Shown: in pieces, positions 49,115 to 57,907 of the stretch
Numbering within the stretch: the first letter of the stretch is position 1
Layout of the letters: each line of letters opens with the position of its first letter
Source of the DNA: Gemmatimonadota bacterium
GTDB lineage: Bacteria > Latescibacterota > UBA2968 > UBA8231
DNA length: 64,000 nucleotides
Assembly: GCA_009840005.1 (NCBI GenBank)
Contig: VXOR01000057.1
Span: 1 to 64,000, forward strand
Direction: 5' to 3'
Translations under genes and position numbers: made by a program
The notes under the pieces: model-generated
What the model was told of the DNA's origin: nothing
Database searches by the model: none
What the model saw: the letters and a program-made list of their open reading frames with translations, nothing else

Positions 49115-51349
49115 TTAATAGGTCAAGGAGACACTGGCACCAAAGTAAATGGACCGGCGAAAGAGAGTGGTGCGTGGCTGGCGCTGGGTATAGTCGATGC
49201 TGTACTCATAGCCGAACACGTTGGCGCGGTTAAGCAGGTTGTTGACCGCCAAGTAGAAGACCGCTTGGTGCCCAGAGCCAAAGAAATGCACATAGCTCAA
49301 CTGCCCATTTATCTGTTGAAGGGACGGTAGCCGTTCCGAGCCGACGGGGCCTTCCACGGGCAAGTAGTAGCTTTTGTCTGCCACGGGGACGCCACTGACG
49401 ACTGGCGTGATGGGTCGGCCGGTGGCGTATTTCAGCGTCATACTACCGCTGAGATTACTAACGATTTGCATTTTTGTGACCAAGGTCAGATTGTGCGTGA
49501 TATCAAACGGCGAAGGGGCTTCTTCGCGGAGCACCTCGAGTCCTAGATGGCGCACCTGCAATCGGCGCGATTGCAGCAGACTGTAGGCCAGCCACCCGCT
49601 CAAGCGCGTATCGAGAAAACCGCCGTATTTAAGAAATAGGTCAACCCCAGAAGCTCGGCCTCTGCCCACATTTACAAGATTCAGGTCCGGGTCATCTAAG
49701 ACGAGGTTGTGGTAGGGTTTGTAGTACGCCTCCAACCGCACTAGGAACTGGGCGCGTTCGTGGTGCAGGCCGCCTATCCAGTGTTGGGCGCGTTGAGGCC
49801 CCAAGTTGGGGTTGCCGCTGACGGGGTTGTAATCAAATGGAGGGGGAAATTGGTGATAGAGGCCCCAGGCGAGTCGGGCGTTTGTGCCTGCTGAGAACTG
49901 GTATTGTGCAGACAGGCGCGGATCTAAGACAAAATCGTCGCTCAAGCTGTGGTAATCGGTACGCATACCGACATTGGCGACAATGCGGCGCAGGGGTTTG
50001 AAATCGACTTCAAAGTAGGCACCCGGACGCCGGGCGTTGTAGGAGACGTCAAGTTCAAAAACCTCGGCCTCGGGGTCGAAAATATCGCCCTGAGGAATGC
50101 GGCCCACATATCGGTTGTTGGCATGCTCTATTTCAGCACCGAGGCGCAAAACCCCGAACGTACTGAGGACGCGCTCCCAGTCCGTGCGCACTTTACCGGT
50201 CCAGTCGCGGGGAGCCAGATCTAGGTTGCCCAGTTGCCGCCGGGTCTTGTACTGGTTGAGCGAGGCACTGGTCTGAGCAGACCAATCAGCCCACACATCT
50301 GTCCATTGAACATTGTACAAGGCTCTATCGCTGCTGTTTCGATAGAGGCCGTCAAACGAAGGCTCTGCAACCTGTACGCCCACCTCGTCGCCCGCATTGA
50401 AACTGAAGAACTTAAGGCGTCCGGTAGGTGAGTATTGATAGATCAAATTGAGGTTTTCGTCGTGCCCGTGTGGAGAGATAATGAATCTGTCGCGCTGCCC
50501 ATTGACGCGGAACATGAAATCGGTAAAGCTGCGATTGCCCGTGAAGCGCAGGCCGAGCTTACCCTCAACAAGAGGCAAGGCGACCCCCACAGAGCCGGCC
50601 GCGAGACCCAAACTAAGCGTATAGCTCCGTTGCACAGGCAGGTCGCGGCTCTCCATGGCCAGCACCGCAGAAAGCGCATTGCCGTAACGAGCGGAGAATC
50701 CACCGGTGGAAAAAGCCGTACCCTGCACCATGAACGGTGGAATCGTGCCGAATACTCCGCCGGTGGGCGATTCGTATTTGTAGGGATGTACCACCGTGGC
50801 TTGATCGAGCAAGATGACGGTCTCACCCACATCACCACCACGCACAAAAAGACCGGCACCACCATCTACATTTGCCACGCCGGGGAAGGTTTTGAGCGTG
50901 CGAAAAATATCGGCGGCAGCTCCAGCCGTTGTAACTACCTCTAAGGGGGTAAGGGTAACGGTCTCGTCCTCCCCAGTGGTGTAGGTGCTAACGGTGACCA
51001 CGGTTTCGCCGAGTTCTATGAGGATACGCCGCAGCACCAAGCGCACCGTGGTGGTATCACCCGCCGTCAAATGCAGGGGCTGTCGGGTGGGTTCAAAGCC
51101 GATGAAGGAGGCACTCAGGTCGTGTGGGCCAAGGTGCCGAGTAGAAAAGGCAAAGCGGCCGTCGCGGCCTGTTATTGCGCCGTCGATAGTGTCGACGATT
51201 TGTACATTGACGAAGGCCATCGGTTGTTCTGCCTCATCGACGACTTGGCCTTGGACAAATGCCCGATTTTGGGCAAAAATTTGCCCAGCGAGCAGGAAAA
51301 TGCAGAACAGGACTATTTCGGCCTGTGAGGCGATGTGTCTTGTATTCAT
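49115..51349 (-). CDS. TonB-dependent outer-membrane receptor
   Basis: 744 aa. After a signal peptide (IVLFCIFLLAGQIFAQ), a carboxypeptidase-regulatory-like domain (about 28-110: VQGQVVDEAEQPMAFVNVQI, DGRFAFS) precedes the plug (about 130-240: VVTTAGAAADIFRTLKTFPG, GAGLFVRGGDVGETVILLDQ) and a 22-strand-type barrel that ends in GASVSLTY. This is the Bacteroidetes-like receptor layout without the SusD partner. It starts 6 nt after the ABC ATPase gene of the TOMM cluster and shares its strand, so it may import or export the peptide product, a metal, or a product complex across the outer membrane. Confidence 0.88.
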   Translation of the reverse strand: MNTRHIASQAEIVLFCIFLLAGQIFAQNRAFVQGQVVDEAEQPMAFVNVQIVDTIDGAITGRDGRFAFSTRHLGPHDLSASFIGFEPTRQPLHLTAGDTTTVRLVLRRILIELGETVVTVSTYTTGEDETVTLTPLEVVTTAGAAADIFRTLKTFPGVANVDGGAGLFVRGGDVGETVILLDQATVVHPYKYESPTGGVFGTIPPFMVQGTAFSTGGFSARYGNALSAVLAMESRDLPVQRSYTLSLGLAAGSVGVALPLVEGKLGLRFTGNRSFTDFMFRVNGQRDRFIISPHGHDENLNLIYQYSPTGRLKFFSFNAGDEVGVQVAEPSFDGLYRNSSDRALYNVQWTDVWADWSAQTSASLNQYKTRRQLGNLDLAPRDWTGKVRTDWERVLSTFGVLRLGAEIEHANNRYVGRIPQGDIFDPEAEVFELDVSYNARRPGAYFEVDFKPLRRIVANVGMRTDYHSLSDDFVLDPRLSAQYQFSAGTNARLAWGLYHQFPPPFDYNPVSGNPNLGPQRAQHWIGGLHHERAQFLVRLEAYYKPYHNLVLDDPDLNLVNVGRGRASGVDLFLKYGGFLDTRLSGWLAYSLLQSRRLQVRHLGLEVLREEAPSPFDITHNLTLVTKMQIVSNLSGSMTLKYATGRPITPVVSGVPVADKSYYLPVEGPVGSERLPSLQQINGQLSYVHFFGSGHQAVFYLAVNNLLNRANVFGYEYSIDYTQRQPRTTLFRRSIYFGASVSLTY

Positions 51350-51355
51350 TGGGTC

Positions 51356-53044
51356 CTAACGGTCCAATCCCGGCAATAAGTGCTTCTCTACCCAGCCGTT
51401 GTTGGGGTTCACTTCAAGTGCCTTGACGAAGGCTTCCCTTGCCCCCTCAATATCTCCGGCCTCTTGACGCATGATGCCCAAGTGGGCGCAGGCTTCGTCG
51501 TAGCCCCAAGAGGGTTGAAAGGGATCGCGGATTTCCTCTTTAGCGAACAACTCAAGGGCCTGCTCTATCTTAGAGATGGCTCGCTGCTTGTCGCCTCCGA
51601 ACATAGCAGGAGTGTAATAGTCGCTCATTCCATCTATTAAGACGACGCGGGGATTGTTGCCATCGAGTCGCTTGGATTTCTCAAGGACTCTTTTGGTCTC
51701 AGGGCCTAGCGCCATACCCAAGTGAGGCTTCAGGCCGAGCTTTTGACCATAGGCGCTAGCTAAGAGGGCATGGGCGTCGCTGAAGTTGTCTTCTAGTTCA
51801 ATGGCTTCTTTGAGGTACTCTATGGTTCGATTTATGCTTTGGGTCTGTTCGTCGGGGGAGGCCGCAAAAAGCGTGGCGCGGCGGTATTCGCACAAAGCTA
51901 AGTAATACAGGGCAAATATCTCGTAATTACCGTTTTGGCGAGTCTGTTCAAAAAGTTTCTGTGCCTCATATAATGGATCGGGGTTGGAGGTATCAATTGC
52001 CTGCTGAAGAAGCTCTTTGCCTTCGATGAAAGGAGCTTCAGATTCGATGCCCTGACCGTTTTTTGCGTTTTTTTGACCATAGCGCATATATCGGCTTCCC
52101 GTGGCAAATAAGTACACATCTTCAAGATCCGCGGTTTTTACAGAAAATTGATGTATGCCCAAGCTGTTAAGACGATCTATAACTGTCTCCCTAAATACCT
52201 CATCCTTACCATATATGGACACGCCTTGAGGATTGCCGTCAACGTGGGTTACTCCAGGACAATCTGCCAAGGTTTCGGGATCGACTTCGGTTTCTACCTC
52301 CACTTTGAGGTTTAATTGAAACTGTTCGAGTAGTTGCGGTACCGAGCCAGAGGCAATGATTTCGCCCTTGTTTACCACGCAGACCACATCGCTGTACTGC
52401 TGGGCTTCTTGCATGTTGTGGGTGGTCATGACAATGGTAAGGCCCCGACTGCGATAGTGATTCAGAACGTCCCAGAGTTGCCGGCGCAAATGCGGATCCA
52501 AGTTACTCGACGGCTCATCGAGGATCAGCAGCGCAGGTTTGCCCACTAAGGCAATGGCAATGAGCAGCCTGCGTCTTTCTCCTCCTGACAGGTTTTTGTA
52601 GGCTGTCTTCTGCTGGCGTTGCAATTCAAAAATGTCGATCAACTCATCAGGATCAACAGGATCCTGATACATTTTCGCATAAAGGCGTAGCGCTTCTCCG
52701 ACCCGAATGTCATTGTAGAGAGAATCTTCTTGAAATTGAATGCCGATTCTGCTGCGTATGTCCTTGCGCCATCGCAGATCTGGGATTCTTTCGCCAAACA
52801 AGTGAACGTCTCCAGAGTCAGGCCTTTTTAAGCCTACGATGCAATCTATGACAGACGTTTTACCCGCTCCGTTAGGTCCCACCAAGCAAAAGACTTGTTG
52901 TGAATATACAGCGAAACTTGCATTTTGAATGGCGACGAGCTTGCCATAGCTTTTACGCAAGGCATTTATCTTTAGGGTCGGAGTTTGCTCTCGCCAGCCA
53001 CTGTCTGGGGATGAGGTACTCGGAGTTGAAGTCATGATTTCCAT
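51356..53044 (-). CDS. ABC transporter ATPase fused to a C-terminal TPR domain
   Basis: 562 aa. The ATPase domain (about 20-320) has Walker A VGPNGAGKTS, signature LSGGERRRLL, Walker B LLILDEPSSNLD and the switch His in MTTHNM. It is of the DRA/NodI type that pairs with ABC-2 permeases. From about 350 a TPR-like region follows (FALYYLALCEYRRATLF, NPRVVLIDGMSDYYTPAMFG, AFVKALEVNPNNGWVEKHLL), homologous to the exported protein at 48316-49092. Fusion of a TPR to this ATPase type is unusual. The ATPase partner of 55247-56020 for peptide export is inferred. The inner ATG at 53035 overlaps the protease stop and may be the real start. Confidence 0.88.
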   Translation of the reverse strand: MEIMTSTPSTSSPDSGWREQTPTLKINALRKSYGKLVAIQNASFAVYSQQVFCLVGPNGAGKTSVIDCIVGLKRPDSGDVHLFGERIPDLRWRKDIRSRIGIQFQEDSLYNDIRVGEALRLYAKMYQDPVDPDELIDIFELQRQQKTAYKNLSGGERRRLLIAIALVGKPALLILDEPSSNLDPHLRRQLWDVLNHYRSRGLTIVMTTHNMQEAQQYSDVVCVVNKGEIIASGSVPQLLEQFQLNLKVEVETEVDPETLADCPGVTHVDGNPQGVSIYGKDEVFRETVIDRLNSLGIHQFSVKTADLEDVYLFATGSRYMRYGQKNAKNGQGIESEAPFIEGKELLQQAIDTSNPDPLYEAQKLFEQTRQNGNYEIFALYYLALCEYRRATLFAASPDEQTQSINRTIEYLKEAIELEDNFSDAHALLASAYGQKLGLKPHLGMALGPETKRVLEKSKRLDGNNPRVVLIDGMSDYYTPAMFGGDKQRAISKIEQALELFAKEEIRDPFQPSWGYDEACAHLGIMRQEAGDIEGAREAFVKALEVNPNNGWVEKHLLPGLDR

Positions 53045-53769
53045 TCGATGCGAATTTTAAAGACCATAAGGTTAAAGACCTGATGGCACAGTATGCATGG
53101 CAAAAGACTACCGGAGGCGAGATATAGGAGACTTAAGATTACACCAAACAAGGTTTTAGAGAGCACATTTGCCAAACCATAGGCTATATGATTCACTCCA
53201 AATGCTACGGAAGAAATAGCGATCGCGTATTGTGCAGGCATATTTAAGATATCAGTTGTATAAGAAATCAAGTAGCATCTCCATAGTAACTCCTCTAAAA
53301 AAGATTCACTAAGAACGAAACCCAATAATATACCTATAGGTAATTTTTGTCCCTGATTCACAATACGTCTGGTCTCCCCAAACATCCATTGCCTTGCCGT
53401 CGGACTGTTTCCCATCCGCATTTTTAGCCATGCCTGTGCCATAATGATCTCAGCAAAATAAAAAGCCCCCCCTGCACCCACGCCAATAAAAATCGCAATG
53501 CCGAGCGACAAGTATATTGGCAAGTCGAACCATATAGGCCATTCAAAGGCGGAGACCAATATATGGATAGTCGAATCACATACACTCAGAATCAGAGCCA
53601 AGACAGCCGCAAGAGATACCAAAGGTACGATAAAATCATAGCGATCCAATGTTGTATTCAGCATTTTTTGGAATAACGCCGAACTACTCATCAGATATAA
53701 ACCTGTATATACTGCATAAAGGACGCCAGGATATGCTAAAACAAAAACAAGACAAAACATGGTTCTCAA
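53032..53769 (-). CDS. CPBP-family (SagE-like) intramembrane metalloprotease
   Basis: 245 aa with about seven hydrophobic segments. The CPBP/Abi motifs are present: EELLWR (EExxxR, near 163), FGVNH (FxxxH, near 196) and CHQVFN (near 229). In streptolysin S clusters the SagE protein of this family is the presumed leader peptidase or self-immunity factor. Its place between the cyclodehydratase and the exporter ATPase gene supports that role here. It starts 6 nt after the YcaO stop, so they are co-transcribed. Confidence 0.85.
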   Translation of the reverse strand: MRTMFCLVFVLAYPGVLYAVYTGLYLMSSSALFQKMLNTTLDRYDFIVPLVSLAAVLALILSVCDSTIHILVSAFEWPIWFDLPIYLSLGIAIFIGVGAGGAFYFAEIIMAQAWLKMRMGNSPTARQWMFGETRRIVNQGQKLPIGILLGFVLSESFLEELLWRCYLISYTTDILNMPAQYAIAISSVAFGVNHIAYGLANVLSKTLFGVILSLLYLASGSLLPCILCHQVFNLMVFKIRIEWKS

Positions 53770-53775
53770 CTAAGT

Positions 53776-55239
53776 TTAAGGGAAAGGGACAGGCCCCATC
53801 TTGAGCTCTTCAAATGTGAGGGGCTTATCTTTCAGTCCCATTTTCATGGGTAGCTCGTAAATGCGAGGATGTCCCAAATAGGGATGTGCGCTGACGTGCG
53901 GCTGTACTAACTCAGGAATGAATGCTTTGACAACCTTTACCTGAGCCATATTTTCATGGGTACAATCAATGATAATAGGGTCTATGTTGTACTGTTGAAG
54001 AACCTCTTTGAGATACCCTAATTGCCTTTCTGAATCCTTAAATCTTGCCTTTGGCAATTCCGACAGAACCACGGTATCATCGCTACGAAAAAATTTCTCT
54101 AGGCGTTCGGCATTCTCAGCATATCCATAATATCCAATGGTCTCCAAGAATGTTCTCATCTCGGCCAAGGGTTTGTCTGGAGGAGCATCAAATATAACCT
54201 CAACACCTCTATACATTTGTCTTTGAGGTGCTAACATAGCACATTTTAATTGCAGTTCGGACTGCCCATATTCTAATAAGGCTTGGGTGAATGCTTCTTC
54301 TCCATCCAAAGCCACTGCCGCTCCAGCCTGATAGGCGAATTTTTTGTAGTACGGTACCCGTTGAGTTGCTGAGATACAGGGCAAGTTGAAAAAGCCGACG
54401 TCGTGTAACCAGAAATCTACATCGCTGTCCCGATACTTGATATATTCTAAGGCTCTGTTAGTCTCCCTAGAAGAGAGTGGCTTATCGACTTCTACTCGAT
54501 ATAGAGGGATATCTGCATACCAAGATACCATTAATGCATCACGCTCAAAGAGTTCCGTCACTCCCGCAATAATAGCTAGAGGTTCATCTATATGCGAAGC
54601 CATTCCAGATGAAGATGAATAGCCGATTCGCGCCTCCTCAATAGCCGAAATATAAAAGAAGAGTACGAGCTGTAAAGGAATCCAGATGTCTTCTTGGCTG
54701 ATGAGCCGATGTCCCTTGATCCAGTTAAATTCGGTGTCGTGAGTAAAGGGTTGAAAAAAAAAGTCAGGGGAGGCGTATTGTTCGTCTGCAAACAAGGGAA
54801 GTTCTTCTGGAGAAATAGCATTTTGACCGGCTTTCTGTAGAGAACTATAGGATCCGGCACATATTTCTAAGTCCTCTTTGAAGAAAGCAAACGCTCCTGA
54901 CAGCCTTTCAACGCTTTCTCCTAAGTCAGATAAAAAAGAAGACGCAAGTCCAAATCCTTTACCACCTGCTATCACAGAAGATTTCAAATCAAAGTTAAGT
55001 GATGGCAGACCGAGAATCTGACTCATGACTTTATCTGTGTTCCAGTGCTCACTATTTGCTACTACGGCTTGAGAAACTCCAGCTCCACCGTTATAATTAG
55101 TCGAAAATTGAATTGGCCCATTAGGAAAGTACCAAGAGAGCATTTCTTGGATTGCTTTGCCTTCCTTCTTACTCATAACATTAGGCAAAAATTCTCGATA
55201 AGGATTTACGTAATCGTAATCCAACTTTAGAGAGACCAT
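53776..55239 (-). CDS. YcaO-type azoline cyclodehydratase (SagD-like)
   Basis: 487 aa. YcaO ATP-binding features are visible: GKGFGLASSFLSDLGESVER (near 95-115), SSSSGMASHIDEP then AIIAGVTELFERDALMVSW (near 210-240), and ALLEYGQSELQLK (near 320). The protein ends in KMGPVPFP, matching the C-terminal PxPxP motif of TOMM cyclodehydratases that is important for activity. It would phosphorylate backbone amides so that Cys, Ser or Thr side chains of the precursor cyclise to azolines. No ThiF domain is fused; the partner is encoded at 57908-59020. Confidence 0.92.
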   Translation of the reverse strand: MVSLKLDYDYVNPYREFLPNVMSKKEGKAIQEMLSWYFPNGPIQFSTNYNGGAGVSQAVVANSEHWNTDKVMSQILGLPSLNFDLKSSVIAGGKGFGLASSFLSDLGESVERLSGAFAFFKEDLEICAGSYSSLQKAGQNAISPEELPLFADEQYASPDFFFQPFTHDTEFNWIKGHRLISQEDIWIPLQLVLFFYISAIEEARIGYSSSSGMASHIDEPLAIIAGVTELFERDALMVSWYADIPLYRVEVDKPLSSRETNRALEYIKYRDSDVDFWLHDVGFFNLPCISATQRVPYYKKFAYQAGAAVALDGEEAFTQALLEYGQSELQLKCAMLAPQRQMYRGVEVIFDAPPDKPLAEMRTFLETIGYYGYAENAERLEKFFRSDDTVVLSELPKARFKDSERQLGYLKEVLQQYNIDPIIIDCTHENMAQVKVVKAFIPELVQPHVSAHPYLGHPRIYELPMKMGLKDKPLTFEELKMGPVPFP

Positions 55240-55246
55240 AATTAAT

Positions 55247-56020
55247 CTACACCTCCCATTTGAATGTTCGAGTAGAAATTAAACAAGAGAGCACAGTTAT
55301 TACTGTAAGAAACAGTAATGATTTTACATACTGAGAAATCGGATCCCCGAGCCATACACCAGAGAAGGTTGTAACGACATGGGTCAAAGGAGACCCCCAG
55401 CTTAAGATCTGTAGCCACTCTGGAAACATTTGCCGAGGAAAAGTAGCACCTGACATAAAAAACATGGTAAGAAATAAAAACTGGCACAGAGCTTGAGTGC
55501 TTCTTGGAGATTTGGAAATACTGTTTACCAAGAAACCTAAAGAAAAAAAGCAAGCGATGCAGATTATCCCTACAAAAAGCACAACTACCAAGTGCCCACG
55601 AAAATGAAGGTCAAAAATGCCTTCTGCGACCACGAATAAACTCAAAGCAGAAACAGTAAATACGACTGTCTGCATTATAATGTGGACACAGAGGTAGAAT
55701 CCAAGCGAAAGTGGGCTAACAACATAGCGCTTGAGGATACCGAGCAGGCGGTATTCAGACAAGGAATTAGTGAGGTTGATCAGCCCAGTTTGGCCGATAT
55801 ATGCAGCCATGAGTGCTGGGGCATAGAAATCAATGTATCGTACATCGGGCCGATCCCATAGTGGAGCTTCTCCAAAGATAGATCCGAATAGTAAAAAAAA
55901 ACAGATGGGTAGTACAAATGTAAAGAAGGCAGAAGTAGGTTGACGTAAGAATAATTTGCACTCGACTACCCAGAGTGCGCCGAAACTGCGGAGCCAAATA
56001 GCCTTGCTCAAAAAGGTCAT
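55247..56020 (-). CDS. ABC-2 type permease for peptide export
   Basis: 257 aa with six hydrophobic segments. It has the ABC-2 pattern SEYRLLGILKRYVVSPLS followed by hydrophobic helices and ATFPRQMFPEWLQ-type sequence (FFMSGATFPRQMFPEWLQIL region). This family pairs with DRA-type ATPases; 51356-53044 is the natural partner. In streptolysin S clusters similar permeases (SagH, SagI) export the toxin. Inner-membrane location. Confidence 0.85.
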   Translation of the reverse strand: MTFLSKAIWLRSFGALWVVECKLFLRQPTSAFFTFVLPICFFLLFGSIFGEAPLWDRPDVRYIDFYAPALMAAYIGQTGLINLTNSLSEYRLLGILKRYVVSPLSLGFYLCVHIIMQTVVFTVSALSLFVVAEGIFDLHFRGHLVVVLFVGIICIACFFSLGFLVNSISKSPRSTQALCQFLFLTMFFMSGATFPRQMFPEWLQILSWGSPLTHVVTTFSGVWLGDPISQYVKSLLFLTVITVLSCLISTRTFKWEV

Positions 56021-56032
56021 TGCATTAAATCC

Positions 56033-57022
56033 TTAATCAGTTGAAATGCTATCACTTCTACTGGTAATTTTTCGTAGAAGCGCCCCTTTATCTACTTTAT
56101 TTCCAAAGGCAACCACTAAGGTTGTAAATTCTCTACGTCCATCCAGTCCTAATAAAGAATCTGTGCGTTCATCGTCAAAGCCAAATACCATGCATGAGCC
56201 CAATCCGAGTGCTGTAGCAACAAGATGCAGGTTTTGACTCGCTACTCCAGTTTCAAGGTGAGCCAATCGGTATGATCTATAAGCACCATATTTCCATGTA
56301 AGCCTCGATATATCAGTGGCAATGAAAATGACTACACTCGCTTCGGATAACCATTCATGATTAGGGCAACAATTGATCACACGCCACCGAAAGTTGCCTT
56401 TCTCAATTAGTTCCAAGCAGTTTTGCGTTGGATTATAGTGGTATAATCCTTGCGGGAGATCGGATACTCCATTAACCACTAGGTATAACTCAGTACATTG
56501 TAATCCGCCAGCAGTTGGGAAATTGCGTAGCGCAACATCGCGGCGATTATATGAAAACATGGTACCCCGTACACCACAGGCTTGTCCCAACAGTGTACTT
56601 AGCTTTTCGAGCGATAGAGCTGACCCATTGAAATCTCGGACTGAGGTACGACTGTTGATTACTTCCGATATAGATTTGTCCACAGTAGGAACCATTGTAT
56701 CCAATTGAATTTTCTTCGCACCAATGAATTCTTTATGTAGATTCGGTGCGATTTTTTCATTCAGTTTAAGAAAAAATAGCCATTCGTCTTCTGTCGAGAA
56801 ATCTCTTAGTCCATTTACTACGACAGCTAATTCATCTACAGGTCCATTGACCGATCTATCCCGTCTGGTACGCTTAATAAGTTCACATAAAACTAGCTGC
56901 TCTTGAGAATTGAATCCTTTCAACTCTTGCAGAAGTGCTGGCTCTATAGCAGTAGTAGCCTCTGAATGAGGTAGGGAATCCGGTATTTCTACCGCAGTGG
57001 ACTTTCTTTTACCGATTGCCAT
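56033..57022 (-). CDS. SagB-type FMN-dependent azoline dehydrogenase
   Basis: 329 aa. The nitroreductase-fold part (about 115-325) starts VINSRTSVRDFNGSALSLEK, with PTAGGLQCTELYLVVNG, GLYHYNPTQNCLELI, and YRLAHLETGVASQNLHLVAT then ALGLGSC as SagB hallmarks. FDDERTDSLLGLDGRREF closes the domain. By family it uses FMN to oxidise thiazolines/oxazolines to thiazoles/oxazoles. The N-terminal ~115 residues are a helical extension common in the family. It follows the divergent SagB-like gene by 3 nt. Confidence 0.9.
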   Translation of the reverse strand: MAIGKRKSTAVEIPDSLPHSEATTAIEPALLQELKGFNSQEQLVLCELIKRTRRDRSVNGPVDELAVVVNGLRDFSTEDEWLFFLKLNEKIAPNLHKEFIGAKKIQLDTMVPTVDKSISEVINSRTSVRDFNGSALSLEKLSTLLGQACGVRGTMFSYNRRDVALRNFPTAGGLQCTELYLVVNGVSDLPQGLYHYNPTQNCLELIEKGNFRWRVINCCPNHEWLSEASVVIFIATDISRLTWKYGAYRSYRLAHLETGVASQNLHLVATALGLGSCMVFGFDDERTDSLLGLDGRREFTTLVVAFGNKVDKGALLRKITSRSDSISTD

Positions 57023-57025
57023 TCT

Positions 57026-57829
57026 CTATTTATCCGCGTTAATAGGTGAGAAGGTAAGAAGGGCGTAAACGGACCGTTCTACGCCGTCGGCTTGTACGAA
57101 TTCGTCTGCTTTTGTATCGAGGAAGTCTTGATGGACGGTAGCCGGGTAGCCGGAGGATGAGCACTGATGCTGCAAATATCCCAGCAGTCGCCCAATATCG
57201 AGCAAAGTGTGGCGATAGCCTCGGGGGCCATATATAAGCATGTACCTCCAAGGGCAGGCGATGACGATTAACATGGTCGAATACTCTTCAAGGCACACGG
57301 GCGACGACCTCCAGAAAAGTTCGGGCAAAAGCGTGGCTTCATTTTCCACTTTACGCTCAACCCATAAATAGTCTAACTCTGGGACTACGCGGAAGAGTAC
57401 TCCATCATTCAACACGAGCAGGTCAGCAGCATAGAGCAAATTGGTCAGAGAGCTTGGTTTGGAAAAGTGGTTCAGTGGGCCTTGGAGCCAATCAGGAAGT
57501 TGGTCGTAAGGGATTCTCAACCCAGAGCCGTCGGCAATCAAGATTTCTTCATCAACGCGATAGGCGGTTTCAAAGAACCACCGGCGTACTTGTTCAAGCG
57601 TTGAGGTATCAGAGGGAATCTGAAGGGTTGAGTGAGGATTCAGTTTTGAATTTTCGTGGTACAATTCGGCCACATGCGGCTTTGCTCTAGCTTGTCGATA
57701 AAGATAATCCGAAGCCGCCGAGTGGCTTAAGTCAATACTGTGAGGCGAAGGTATAATTGGTAATTCCAGAAACGTCTGAAGGTTTTTCAATAGAGAACCT
57801 GAAGCAATATGAGAAGATTCGGCAGTCAT
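57026..57829 (-). CDS. Divergent SagB-like protein of the TOMM cluster
   Basis: 267 aa with GGAG before the ATG. The N-terminus contains AELYHENSKLN, like the YHExTK opening of SagB-type proteins. The C-terminal part (GYRHTLLDIGRLLGYLQHQC then GVERSVYALLTF) parallels the YRxxHLEAGxxxQNL helix and the closing strand of the nitroreductase fold. Typical flavin-contact residues near RTSVRDF are not obvious, so it may be an inactive partner of the SagB at 56033-57022 that completes a heterodimer. This is a weak-homology call; otherwise unknown. Confidence 0.5.
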   Translation of the reverse strand: MTAESSHIASGSLLKNLQTFLELPIIPSPHSIDLSHSAASDYLYRQARAKPHVAELYHENSKLNPHSTLQIPSDTSTLEQVRRWFFETAYRVDEEILIADGSGLRIPYDQLPDWLQGPLNHFSKPSSLTNLLYAADLLVLNDGVLFRVVPELDYLWVERKVENEATLLPELFWRSSPVCLEEYSTMLIVIACPWRYMLIYGPRGYRHTLLDIGRLLGYLQHQCSSSGYPATVHQDFLDTKADEFVQADGVERSVYALLTFSPINADK

Positions 57830-57907
57830 TTTGCACTCCGTTTAGTTAGATATGATAGATTGACAGGATATGCGTTGAATTGGGTAGTATCCAATCTAAC
57901 GAGATGT

